From DATBMY01 sp036554605 (GTDB lineage: Bacteria > Acidobacteriota > Blastocatellia > UBA7656), in NCBI GenBank assembly GCA_036554605.1, contig DATBMY010000242.1, positions 1 through 37,494 on the forward strand: a stretch of 37,494 nucleotides of DNA. The letters are read 5' to 3'. Below the pieces are notes generated by a model, which saw only the letters and a program-made list of their open reading frames with translations, was not told where the DNA came from and did not search any database. The position numbers and the translations under genes were made by a program. Of the stretch, positions 22,011 through 28,784 are shown piece by piece. How positions within the stretch are numbered: the stretch's first letter is position 1; each line of letters opens with the position of its first letter.

Positions 22011-22096
22011 ATCTAACAAACGCGTGCAGCGGAGCGCGAAAGTAAATTCTTGATGGAAGCCAAGTAGCCCGCGCCCGCTGACGCGAAGCGTTAGAC
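22011..22096 (+). other. attC recombination site 2
   Basis: An 86-bp site from ATCTAAC (22011-22017) to GTTAGAC (22090-22096). It shares the arms CGCGTGCAGCGGAGCGCGA and CGCGCCCGCTGACGCG with site 1 while the central loop differs. Crossover is expected after G22090. Confidence 0.83.
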
Positions 22097-22174
22097 CGCC
22101 TAGATTGAGAGACTGCTAAATTTCGGTCTTGAGTGAAACCTCATAAAGACTCATAATCTCTTCCGGGAGACATC

Positions 22175-22522
22175 ATGAGTGATGAGCTAACTGAAAAACT
22201 ATCGGACGATTCCATCAAACTCATTCTTGATGGACTTAAGGCGATAGATACTCGCTTGGCTACACTTGAGACACGCCTCGCAACAGTTGAAGAAAAAGTT
22301 GACCGACGTTTACAAGAGACGCGGCCAATTTGGGAACAGGTACTTGTTCGTATAGAGAAAGTAGAGACAATACAAGATGAATTCCGAACAGAGGTCCGGC
22401 AGAGCTTTCGGACATTGGAGCGACGATTAAGTGTTCTATCAGATGATATAGTAGCGGTGCGTGCTGACCAGAAAGACTTGGCGTCCCGATTAGATAAACT
22501 TGAATCAGAACGCCCGCAATAG
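22175..22522 (+). CDS. Small coiled-coil protein, gene cassette 3
   Basis: A 115-residue acidic protein that is nearly all heptad-like sequence (AIDTRLATLETRLATVEEKV, FRTLERRLSVLSDDIVAV, LASRLDKLE). No signal peptide or membrane segment. Family and function are not recognised; small coiled-coil proteins of this kind are common in cassette arrays. A GGGAG upstream (near 22160) supports the ATG at 22175. The gene lies between attC2 and attC3. Confidence 0.7.
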   Translation: MSDELTEKLSDDSIKLILDGLKAIDTRLATLETRLATVEEKVDRRLQETRPIWEQVLVRIEKVETIQDEFRTEVRQSFRTLERRLSVLSDDIVAVRADQKDLASRLDKLESERPQ

Positions 22523-22570
22523 ATCAAAGAAGCAAGAAGATAAGAATCATACCCAGTAGTCCGTAAGGCG

Positions 22571-22658
22571 GTCTAACAAACGCGTGCAGCGGAGCCGCGA
22601 CAGCGGACTTTCCATGAATGCCAAGCGACACGCGGCCCGCTGACACGAGACGTTAGGC
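22571..22658 (+). other. attC recombination site 3
   Basis: An 88-bp site from GTCTAAC (22571-22577) to GTTAGGC (22652-22658). The left arm CGTGCAGCGGAGCCGCG and right arm CGCGGCCCGCTGACACG pair with each other. Both arms differ from site 2 by matching (compensating) changes, GCCGCG against CGCGGC, which favours a conserved structure rather than a conserved sequence. Confidence 0.83.
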
Positions 22659-22700
22659 TGCCGTAGGCGAGGGGCAGCTTAAGAGGAAGTAGGGGTCAGC

Positions 22701-23126
22701 ATGCGACTCACATCCCCCTTATTACTTCTGTTCGTGCTGCCGTTGTGTATTAATGCCCAAGAGAAAGAGCAATGGCAACACATTTATACCTATGAAAAAT
22801 CCTCAGTTGAGGCTGATGCCGCCAACGTTGTATTCGGGAGCGACTTCACCGGGAGAGTGAAGTTTCGCTTCTCATTCACAGAGCCACAATTGGTGCCTGA
22901 TGGGAGGGGGATCATCTACAGGAGAGTTATACAGACGATGGAGATGAGATGCTACGATAGATCATATCGAGTAGTATCAGTAGAGCGGCTAGACAGGAAG
23001 GGGCGAAGAGTAGATGTAGAAGAGTATGAGGCAAGAGAATGGAGAGAAGTGAAGAGGGGGAGTATGATGGAGAGGTTGTTTAAGCCGGGTTGCGACTTAA
23101 TAGAAGAGAAGAGAAGGAATCCGTGA
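22701..23126 (+). CDS. Secreted surface-adhesin-E-like small protein, gene cassette 4
   Basis: A 141-residue protein with a signal peptide (about 1-19, MRLTSPLLLLFVLPLCINA). The mature part is charged and beta-rich: YTYEKSSVEADAANVVF, KFRFSFTEPQL and CYDRSYRVVSVERLDRKGR, a pattern like short periplasmic proteins annotated as surface-adhesin protein E. Cys in MEMRCYD and near the end (FKPGCD) could form a disulfide. Function is unknown. The cassette is bounded by attC3 and attC4. Confidence 0.68.
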   Translation: MRLTSPLLLLFVLPLCINAQEKEQWQHIYTYEKSSVEADAANVVFGSDFTGRVKFRFSFTEPQLVPDGRGIIYRRVIQTMEMRCYDRSYRVVSVERLDRKGRRVDVEEYEAREWREVKRGSMMERLFKPGCDLIEEKRRNP

Positions 23127-23149
23127 GGTGGGGAGAGACAGTAACGGCC

Positions 23150-23235
23150 GCCTAACAAGTGCGTGCAGCGGAGCGCGAAAGCAAATTCTTGATTAAAGCG
23201 TAAGCCACCCGCGCCCGGTCAACCGGACGTTGGAC
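23150..23235 (+). other. attC recombination site 4
   Basis: An 86-bp site from GCCTAAC (23150-23156) to GTTGGAC (23229-23235). Left arm GTGCGTGCAGCGGAGCGCG; right arm CGCGCCCGGTCAACCGGAC. Pairing near the outer right arm is weaker than in sites 1-3. Confidence 0.78.
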
Positions 23236-23311
23236 GGCTTCGCGTCTTCAAGAAGGTATATGATTTATGAAGAAAAGGACATCCATCTGCGTCTAATAGC
23301 TGGAGGTGACA

Positions 23312-24466
23312 ATGATGATTGCGAATTGTACAACGTCACTTTTGGCTTTGATGTTATTCCTTATGTCTTTAATGCCAAGCTGTAAAGGCAATGCCATTAC
23401 CATAAACAGACCACGGAGTGAGGAGAGCAGTACCCGTGACGCTGGCGTTATTAACCTGGCTCGCAGGATGACCGTACAGCGAGCCGCTCACACGGCAACA
23501 TTACTGCCTGACGGTGAAGTTTTAGTCGCGGGCGGCTTTGCTGGTGGCGGAAACAGTCTTGCGAGCGCGGAAGTCTTTGATCCGACGGCGAATACGTTTG
23601 CATCCGCAGGTAACATGAATGTTACCCGCGCCGGTCACACTGCGACGTTGCTCCCTAGCGGGAAGGTTCTGATTACAGGCGGCTACAATGGAAGTTATCT
23701 CGCAAGTGCCGAGTTGTATGATCCGGCAGCGCGCACTTTTACGCCGACGGGCAGAATGGTCACAGCGCGAAGCGGTCACGTCGCCACGCTTTTGAACAAC
23801 GGCAAAGTCCTTCTGGCTGGTGGCGTCGGAACAGGCTGGACGTTTCTGGAGGATGCCGAATTGTACGACCCGGCCACCGGCGCTTTCACCGCTACGGGCG
23901 GCATGACGATGGCCCGTGAATCTCATACGGCGACTTTATTGAGAGATGGTAAAGTGCTGATTACCGGAGGTCATAAAGGCAGACGCTCCGCAATCACGGT
24001 TTATTCCAGTGCAGAGATTTACAACCCTGCGAGCGGTACTTTCAGTCCTACCGGCGATCTGACGGTCAGGCGTCACAAACACGACGCCACTTTACTGGCA
24101 GACGGACGAGTTTTGATTATTGGCGGTTCAGACGAACGCGATGGACGAGGCGCATATCGAAATGCAGAAGTATTCAATCCTGCGAACAGGACTTTTACGG
24201 CAATTGGCAACATGAATGCTGCTCGTTACAAGTTGCAAGGCACGACGGTACTTTTGAGAAACGGCAAGGTTTTGATCGCAGGCGGCGCAAATAGAGCGGA
24301 AGTCTTTAACCCCGCGACAAACATTTTTTCTTTGGCTGACGGCAACATGGGAACGACGCGGTTGTTTGCGACGGCAACACTTTTGAAGAACGGGCAAGTC
24401 TTGATTACCGGGGGCTATGACGACAGCCAAGCTGTGAGTGCAAGCGCTTGGATTTATCAGGCATGA
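23312..24466 (+). CDS. Exported kelch-repeat protein, gene cassette 5
   Basis: A 384-residue protein with an N-terminal hydrophobic export signal (about 1-30) ending in MPSCKG, possibly a weak lipobox. From about residue 45 on it has seven or so kelch-type repeats, each with HTATLLPDGKVLVAGG-like sequence followed by a SAEVFDPA-like segment and a TxTGxM turn, forming a beta propeller. Binding partner unknown. The ATG at 23312 follows GGAGGTG (23302-23308). It is the largest cassette gene; its downstream attC is truncated. Confidence 0.78.
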   Translation: MMIANCTTSLLALMLFLMSLMPSCKGNAITINRPRSEESSTRDAGVINLARRMTVQRAAHTATLLPDGEVLVAGGFAGGGNSLASAEVFDPTANTFASAGNMNVTRAGHTATLLPSGKVLITGGYNGSYLASAELYDPAARTFTPTGRMVTARSGHVATLLNNGKVLLAGGVGTGWTFLEDAELYDPATGAFTATGGMTMARESHTATLLRDGKVLITGGHKGRRSAITVYSSAEIYNPASGTFSPTGDLTVRRHKHDATLLADGRVLIIGGSDERDGRGAYRNAEVFNPANRTFTAIGNMNAARYKLQGTTVLLRNGKVLIAGGANRAEVFNPATNIFSLADGNMGTTRLFATATLLKNGQVLITGGYDDSQAVSASAWIYQA

Positions 24467-24482
24467 TTATCCTGACCGCGCC

Positions 24483-24560
24483 GTCCAACAATCGGTTCGA
24501 CCGGAGCCGCCGAAGCAAGTTTATTATGGCAAATACAGTACTGCGCGCAGCCCGGTGATG
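24483..24560 (+). other. Truncated attC site 5
   Basis: Opens with GTCCAAC (24483-24489) and a left arm containing ACCGGAGCCGC; about 60 nt later GCAGCCCGGTGATG provides a matching right inner arm (GC-CCGGT pairs with ACCGG-A-GC). The expected outer GTTGGAC is missing; sequence of different type begins near 24558. The site therefore seems broken by an insertion. Confidence 0.6.
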
Positions 24561-24635
24561 CCCCAGACTGTGTGAAAACCCCTATATTTTCAAAATCAAA
24601 AATGCAAGTTGTTGAATCTGCTAGGCCGCTTTTTC
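24561..24635. other. Unassigned filler between the broken attC and the IS1-like element
   Basis: A short AT-rich stretch containing CAGACTGTGTGAAAACCCC, which resembles the outer end of some insertion sequences. It may be a relic of an earlier insertion into attC5. No gene is present. Confidence 0.3.
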
Positions 24636-25404
24636 GGTCGTGATTGAGAAAAGATGCTGGTGGAGCAAGCCACACCTGTCAAGCTAATCTTTGAATGTGC
24701 AATACAAAGAAATCACCTGCCCCAGGTGCGGCTCGCTTTCTATTAAAAAGAATGGCAGAACCGCTCTGGGAAAGCAACGCTACCGCTGTAAGTGGTGCCT
24801 GCGCCAATTCATCCTGGACTACTGCTATCGAGGCTGTAGGCAGGAACTGCGCGACCTGATAGTACCTATGACTATGAACGGGTCTGGCATACGTGACATT
24901 TGCCGGGTGCTTCGAGTTAGCATCAACACGGTACTCAAGATCATCCGCCAGCAGGCCGCACAAGTCTTGGAGCCTGTAGTGCCTGAGCCCATCACGGAGC
25001 TTGAAATAGATGAGATGTGGTCATTTGTGGGCAAAAAGGCGAATCAGAAATGGCTTTGGTATGCCTTCGACCCTTCGCGCAAGAAGATAGTCTGCTGGGA
25101 GTTAGGCCGAAGGGCTGATGATACTTGTCGCAGGCGGCTAGAGAAGTTGAGGGATTGTCAGGTGCTGCGCTACTGCACGGATGAGTGGGAGTCATATCAG
25201 AAGTACTTGCCTGAGCAGCGGCACTGGATAGGCAAAGAGTTGATGCAGGACATAGAGCGCAACAACCTGAACTTCCGCACGCACCTGAAGCGACTACATA
25301 GGGAGACGATCTGTTTCTCGAAGGCGGATGATATGCACGAAGCAGTGACGAGGCTTTACATCAAGCACTTAAATGCTCGGCAGCATCTTTTGTGAATCAC
25401 GACC
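24636..25404 (+). mobile_element. IS1-family insertion sequence
   Basis: A 769-bp element with 24-bp terminal inverted repeats at 24636-24659 and 25381-25404, matching at 22 positions (outer part GGTCGTGATT, inner part AAAAGATGCTG). It contains one transposase gene whose stop lies inside the right repeat. I see no clear target-site duplication. Confidence 0.83.
24691..25395 (+). CDS. IS1-family transposase, single-frame type
   Basis: A 234-residue protein joining the InsA and InsB parts in one frame, so no ribosomal frameshift is needed. An N-terminal zinc ribbon has Cys10, Cys13, Cys33 and Cys36; an HTH follows (IRDICRVLRVSINTVLKII). The catalytic residues are Asp107 (EIDEMW), Asp164 (CTDEWESY) and Glu205 (RETICFSK), with a C-terminal LYIKHLNARQ. 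The start is probably TTG 24691, or GTG 24697. It appears intact. Confidence 0.9.
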   Translation: MNVQYKEITCPRCGSLSIKKNGRTALGKQRYRCKWCLRQFILDYCYRGCRQELRDLIVPMTMNGSGIRDICRVLRVSINTVLKIIRQQAAQVLEPVVPEPITELEIDEMWSFVGKKANQKWLWYAFDPSRKKIVCWELGRRADDTCRRRLEKLRDCQVLRYCTDEWESYQKYLPEQRHWIGKELMQDIERNNLNFRTHLKRLHRETICFSKADDMHEAVTRLYIKHLNARQHLL

Positions 25405-25625
25405 GGTTTCGTTGGCAGTTGTCAGCGGGAAAGTGTCTTACTCATCTTCGCTTTGCGCCCGTCGCCTACTCGGCACAGCAACAAATCCAACTAGACCCTT
25501 TCGGCTTCGCGCTCTGTTTTCAAATATCAATTAACCTTACAAAAGAAACTACACCTTATAAGGAATAGTTTGTCAAGAAAAATATTCTCCTTGAGGTATA
25601 ATTTAATTCATGGTATAAGGTGACT
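25405..25625. other. Region between the IS1-like element and the HTH gene, with promoter-like and operator-like sites
   Basis: The left part has no recognised feature. The right part has a palindrome CCTTATAAGG (25554-25563), TTGTCA (25570-25575), a perfect TATAAT (25597-25602) and GGTATAAGG (25613-25621 region). The 21-nt gap between TTGTCA and TATAAT is too long for a standard promoter, so a regulator may act here. The repeated GGTATAA/CCTTATA sequences could be operators for the HTH protein downstream; this is inferred. Confidence 0.4.
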
Positions 25626-25853
25626 ATGGGTCTGATCTCAACAACTGACGCAGCAGAGAAGTTAGGAGTTACACGGCGGCGCGTGATAGCACTTATCGCG
25701 GATGGTCGGCTGCCCGCTCAGAAGGTAGGACGCGATTATATTATTGATGAAAGAGATTTAAAGATGGTCACGGATCGGAAGCCTGGCAGACCTAAAGCTG
25801 CAGGCAAGGCTGGAGAGAAGAAATCTACTCAGAGCAAGAAATCTAAAGATTAA
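25626..25853 (+). CDS. Excisionase/MerR-like helix-turn-helix DNA-binding protein
   Basis: A 75-residue protein. Residues about 4-50 (ISTTDAAEKLGVTRRRVIALIADGRLPAQKVG) are a winged HTH of the excisionase-family type, followed by DYIIDERDLKMV and a Lys-rich tail with GRPKAAGK, an AT-hook-like motif. Start ATG 25626 has AAGG at 25617-25620 (5-nt spacing); an in-frame GTG at 25620 is less likely. Excisionase-like proteins direct recombinases or repress operons. No tyrosine integrase is in the window. The tRNA gene 107 nt downstream is a possible integration site. Confidence 0.78.
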   Translation: MGLISTTDAAEKLGVTRRRVIALIADGRLPAQKVGRDYIIDERDLKMVTDRKPGRPKAAGKAGEKKSTQSKKSKD

Positions 25854-25916
25854 AAGGCGATTCCGTTGAATGTGCGACTATATGTGCGACCTGACTGCAA
25901 AAAGCGGCGACAAAGC

Positions 25917-25949
25917 AAAAGGCGAGACAGCTAACTCGCCTCTCGCCTT
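25917..25949 (-). terminator. Rho-independent terminator after the tRNA gene
   Basis: On the minus strand AAGGCGAGA and TCTCGCCTTTT form a 9-bp stem, ending in TTTTGCTTT. It lies about 11 nt after the tRNA 3' end, in the correct orientation. Confidence 0.65.
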
Positions 25950-25959
25950 CACTTATGAA

Positions 25960-26031
25960 TGGCCCCTGCAGGATTCGAACCTACAACCAAAGGATTATGA
26001 GTCCTCTGCTCTACCGTTGAGCTAAGGGGCC
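25960..26031 (-). tRNA. tRNA with CAT anticodon (tRNA-Ile2, or elongator tRNA-Met)
   Basis: A 72-nt cloverleaf on the minus strand: acceptor GGCCCCT/AGGGGCC, D-arm GCTC...GAGC, anticodon stem GAGGA/TCCTT with loop CTCATAA (anticodon CAT), T-arm GTAGG TTCGAAT CCTGC and discriminator A; the 3' CCA is not encoded. The acceptor stem equals that of E. coli ileX (tRNA-Ile2, whose C34 is changed to lysidine), so Ile2 is my first guess; elongator Met remains possible. The initiator is ruled out by the paired 1-72 bases. A promoter is seen upstream. Confidence 0.9.
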
Positions 26032-26084
26032 AAACTGTTTATCAACTAAACCTTACTGCTAACTCGTCTGTTGGCGAAACCCGC

Positions 26085-26113
26085 ATTGTAGCGGAAACCG
26101 TACCGGCTATCAA
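26085..26113 (-). promoter_or_regulatory. Predicted sigma70 promoter for the tRNA gene
   Basis: On the minus strand, TTGATA (26113-26108) and TACAAT (26090-26085) are separated by exactly 17 nt. The expected start near 26078 leaves a leader of about 47 nt before the mature tRNA 5' end at 26031. Confidence 0.6.
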
Positions 26114-26242
26114 CTCCTCCACTTTATTCCGCCTGCCCGCAGCTGAATTGAAAGCTCTCTGTCAGGAACTGTCGTGTGACGTAAAGAATGTATCACGAAG
26201 TCTTCAGACGGGCCAAGTAAGCGCCTGATGCGGCACATTACT
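26114..26242. other. Short gap between the tRNA promoter and the GMC oxidoreductase gene
   Basis: No gene or clear terminator is visible here. A short frame that crosses into the oxidoreductase gene from this side has no family resemblance. Confidence 0.35.
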
Positions 26243-27988
26243 TTATACGGCCCGCCCGTGGATGGGCTGCGAACAAACCTCATCGGATTGCTTGCTGCCG
26301 GTCGTGTCGAGCGCCTTACTTGCGCCGAACCGGTCACGGCCTGAAGCCGCGTCATTCCAACCGGTTTCTGCCGCGGGCGGGATGAAACTCATGGCGCGCT
26401 CAGCAAGCGCAGTTATGGTCAGGCTGGGATTGACGCCGAGATTGGCCGCTATTACAGACCCATCGCAGATATACATGTTCTTATAGTTGAAGACGCGATG
26501 TCGCGAGTCAACAACTCCGGAGGCCGAACAACCGGCGATCACGCACCCCCCGATGCAATGAGCAGTACCCGGTACATTGAAGAGAATCTCCGGCAGCATG
26601 CTCATCGGGAAGCCCCCGGTGAGCTGCGCGAGTTTCTGGGCAAACTCGTTCGCCTTCGGTATATAAGTAGGTATCTTTTCGCCCCGGCTGACAAGAAATT
26701 TCCTGAACGGCCAGAACCAGGGGCGTTGCCAGCGCATCTCTATTTCCCCATCGAGCGCCTGCATGCAAAGCAGAATTACAAGCTCTCGGGCCCAGCCCAC
26801 GGGCTGCAGCACCCGCAGGGTCTTAAAGGGGTGGCGTAATAGAGAGTCGATAATATTCTTTGCCCATAACGCAATCCGGCGTGGTCCCGGGCGGCCGTTG
26901 GTCAATATAGTGGTCAAAAAGGCCATGGTATCGGAGCCGCTTGGATAGCGGACTGCTTCGATATGGGTATGCTCATCAATATAGACGCCGCAGCCGATGG
27001 CTACGCCGCGCGACAGGTCTTCGTCATATCCTGGCATGCGCGCCCCGATCAGCGATTCGGAATTAGTGCGCACGTGTTTTCCCACCTGGCCACTGATTTC
27101 CGGCAACGAGCCCTTCTCCTTGAGACGAAACAGCAGCTCCATCGTGCCTAGCGCCGACGCGGAGAAGACCACGCCGCGGCAGGTGAAGCGCCTGAGATGT
27201 GGGCGAATCCACGCCGTAGATTTAACCGTGCACACCTCGTATCCGGCTTTGCCATCGCTCGCATCGCCCAGCGGTTTGACGTTCACTACCCGCCTTTCTG
27301 GAAATATAATCGCCCCGTGCTTCTCAGCCAGATATAGATAGGTTAGATCCAGCGTATTTTTCGCCCTATACCTGCATCCCATCATGCAGCCCCCACAGGC
27401 AATGCAGGTGGTTCGCTCGGGCCCTTCTCCGCCGAAGAATGGATCGGGCAGCGTCCGGTTTCCAGGCTCCCCCTCGCCCGGCTCAAGGATGCCTACTTTC
27501 GTGCGATAAAAAGTGTGGCCGCACCCGGTGGCATCGGCAGCTTTTTTCAAGAGGTGATCGGCGGGACCAAGAATCCTGTTTTCGATAACACCAAGCATGC
27601 GCGCGGCGGTTTCATAGTGGCGAGGCATCTCAGATTTCCAATCGGTCAAGCCCTCCCATGAACCCGTCTCCCAAACCTTATCAGGGGGAGAAAGGAGCGT
27701 GCTCGCATAGGTGATCGATCCGCCACCCACCGCGCAGCCGTGGAAGATAGTCGCATGCCGGAAGAACCGCATATTGAAGAAGCCGCGCAGGCCGAGCTTT
27801 GGGCGCCATAACCAGCGGTGGATCGACCAGCTGCTGTGCGGCAAGGTTTCAGGAGTCCAGCGCCGGCCCATTTCCATGACCGCTACTTTGTAGCCTTTCT
27901 CGGTTAGTCGATGAGCCGAAACGCTGCCGCCGAAACCCGATCCGATGACAATGAAGTCGAAATCGAATTGGTCATTGCGCGATTGCAT
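26243..27988 (-). CDS. GMC-family FAD oxidoreductase (cholesterol-oxidase-like branch)
   Basis: A 581-residue flavoenzyme. The Rossmann FAD motif is GSGFGG (residues 16-21), and the C-terminal GMC region has NPSLTITALAERAM, the conserved FAD/active-site end. A Cys cluster CIACGGCMMGC (Cys195, 198, 201, 205) followed by RYRAKNTLDLTYLYLAE is typical of the cholesterol-oxidase-like GMC subgroup and has the spacing of a ferredoxin-like iron-sulfur motif. The enzyme oxidises an alcohol, probably on a lipid or polyketide; the substrate is unknown. It follows the PPTase gene by 43 nt on the same strand, so it likely is the last gene of the biosynthetic operon. A Sec signal is absent. Confidence 0.85.
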   Translation of the reverse strand: MQSRNDQFDFDFIVIGSGFGGSVSAHRLTEKGYKVAVMEMGRRWTPETLPHSSWSIHRWLWRPKLGLRGFFNMRFFRHATIFHGCAVGGGSITYASTLLSPPDKVWETGSWEGLTDWKSEMPRHYETAARMLGVIENRILGPADHLLKKAADATGCGHTFYRTKVGILEPGEGEPGNRTLPDPFFGGEGPERTTCIACGGCMMGCRYRAKNTLDLTYLYLAEKHGAIIFPERRVVNVKPLGDASDGKAGYEVCTVKSTAWIRPHLRRFTCRGVVFSASALGTMELLFRLKEKGSLPEISGQVGKHVRTNSESLIGARMPGYDEDLSRGVAIGCGVYIDEHTHIEAVRYPSGSDTMAFLTTILTNGRPGPRRIALWAKNIIDSLLRHPFKTLRVLQPVGWARELVILLCMQALDGEIEMRWQRPWFWPFRKFLVSRGEKIPTYIPKANEFAQKLAQLTGGFPMSMLPEILFNVPGTAHCIGGCVIAGCSASGVVDSRHRVFNYKNMYICDGSVIAANLGVNPSLTITALAERAMSFIPPAAETGWNDAASGRDRFGASKALDTTGSKQSDEVCSQPIHGRAV

Positions 27989-28031
27989 AGGGCTCCTTAC
28001 GGATCATTGCAAGGCACAGTCCGCGTGCGCA

Positions 28032-28769
28032 TTAATCGCCGGTGATCGATGGCTGGCGGAAGCGCTCCGCGGGGTAAGCCCCAACCTCCAGAAGCACCGG
28101 CGGCCGGGGAGCCGGGTCCGCCACCAGGGTTCGCAAGACGTTTTGCGCGCGTTGCCACCAGCCATGGAAGACCTGGCCTCCGGGGCCCCGCACCCGGAGC
28201 GAGCTCCAGCCGTTCATATTCAACGAGCCCTCCACCGGCATGACTACCACGCTCCGGGTATCCAATCGTAATCCCGTGCGAAGCGCCTTTAGCGCGCTCT
28301 CTTTCCCGCTCCAAAGCAGCGCCAGGAGCTGGAACCGCTCCGGCTCGGGCGCACGCGCAACCAGCTCTCGCTCTTGCGGCACGAAATAATCCGTAACAAA
28401 GGCCTCGGTGCGCGGCTCGATGATCTCCAGATCGCAGCCCAACGCCCCCCCGGACAGCGAGACGGCGCATATGGCTCGGCCGGCACGATGGCTGAGCGAG
28501 ATAGAGACCGCCGCGGGAGCGTGCGACAAAATGACCTCGGGCGCGCCGCCCGGTGTGGGACAGATTTCGATCTCCGCCAGTGCCGGGGGAGAGGCCGGCG
28601 AGTTCCACAAAGCGGCAAGGGCTCGTTTTGCCGTCCAACGCCCCAGCCGCCAATCGGCACGCCGTTTCGCGAACCGAAGCTTCCCGAGGAGAACGGCTTC
28701 GGCGGCGCTCAGCCAGTCATCTTGCGGCGGCACGTCTGATTCGGTCTGTTCCAGCCAGTATAGGTCCAT
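28032..28769 (-). CDS. 4'-phosphopantetheinyl transferase, Sfp type
   Basis: A 245-residue enzyme that moves the 4'-phosphopantetheine arm from CoA to carrier domains. The family signatures are present: SHRAG with His94, GCDLE with Asp113 and Glu115 (magnesium binding), and WSGKESALKA with Lys156 and Glu157. Length is normal for the larger Sfp group, which serves PKS and NRPS carriers. A GTG codon directly upstream (28772) is in frame; the ATG at 28769 is equally plausible. The gene starts 15 nt after the carboxylase stop. Its obvious clients are the tandem ACP domains of the adjacent PKS-like gene, although those show Thr at the arm-attachment position. Confidence 0.88.
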   Translation of the reverse strand: MDLYWLEQTESDVPPQDDWLSAAEAVLLGKLRFAKRRADWRLGRWTAKRALAALWNSPASPPALAEIEICPTPGGAPEVILSHAPAAVSISLSHRAGRAICAVSLSGGALGCDLEIIEPRTEAFVTDYFVPQERELVARAPEPERFQLLALLWSGKESALKALRTGLRLDTRSVVVMPVEGSLNMNGWSSLRVRGPGGQVFHGWWQRAQNVLRTLVADPAPRPPVLLEVGAYPAERFRQPSITGD

Positions 28770-28784
28770 CACAATGATTACCCG

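Larger units (their letters stand above)
20939..24560 (+). mobile_element. Integron-type gene cassette array without a visible integrase (CALIN-like)
   Basis: Four complete attC-like sites (20939-21025, 22011-22096, 22571-22658, 23150-23235) and a truncated fifth (24483 to about 24560) alternate with single genes, all on the plus strand, each gene lying 5' of its site. This is the cassette pattern of integrons. No tyrosine recombinase of the IntI type, and no attI, is in the window, so it is either a cluster of attC sites lacking an integrase or the far part of a longer array. The left neighbour is an IS481-like element and the right end is interrupted by other insertions. Confidence 0.82.

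Noticed and set aside
20939..23235. Repeated intergenic elements considered as a CRISPR array
   Set aside because: Spacing is 560-1,070 bp with full genes between copies, copies are 86-88 bp imperfect palindromes with variable centres, and no cas gene is present; the attC reading fits far better.
20939..23235. The same elements considered as REP/BIME-type repeats
   Set aside because: They have the RYYYAAC and GTTRRRY ends, one-sided unpaired bases, and one site after each same-strand gene. REP elements have no such ends or gene phase. A covariance model search should settle it.
26110..26355. Minus-strand 81-codon frame overlapping the end of the GMC gene
   Set aside because: It overlaps the GMC gene in another frame, lacks a ribosome binding site and resembles no family.
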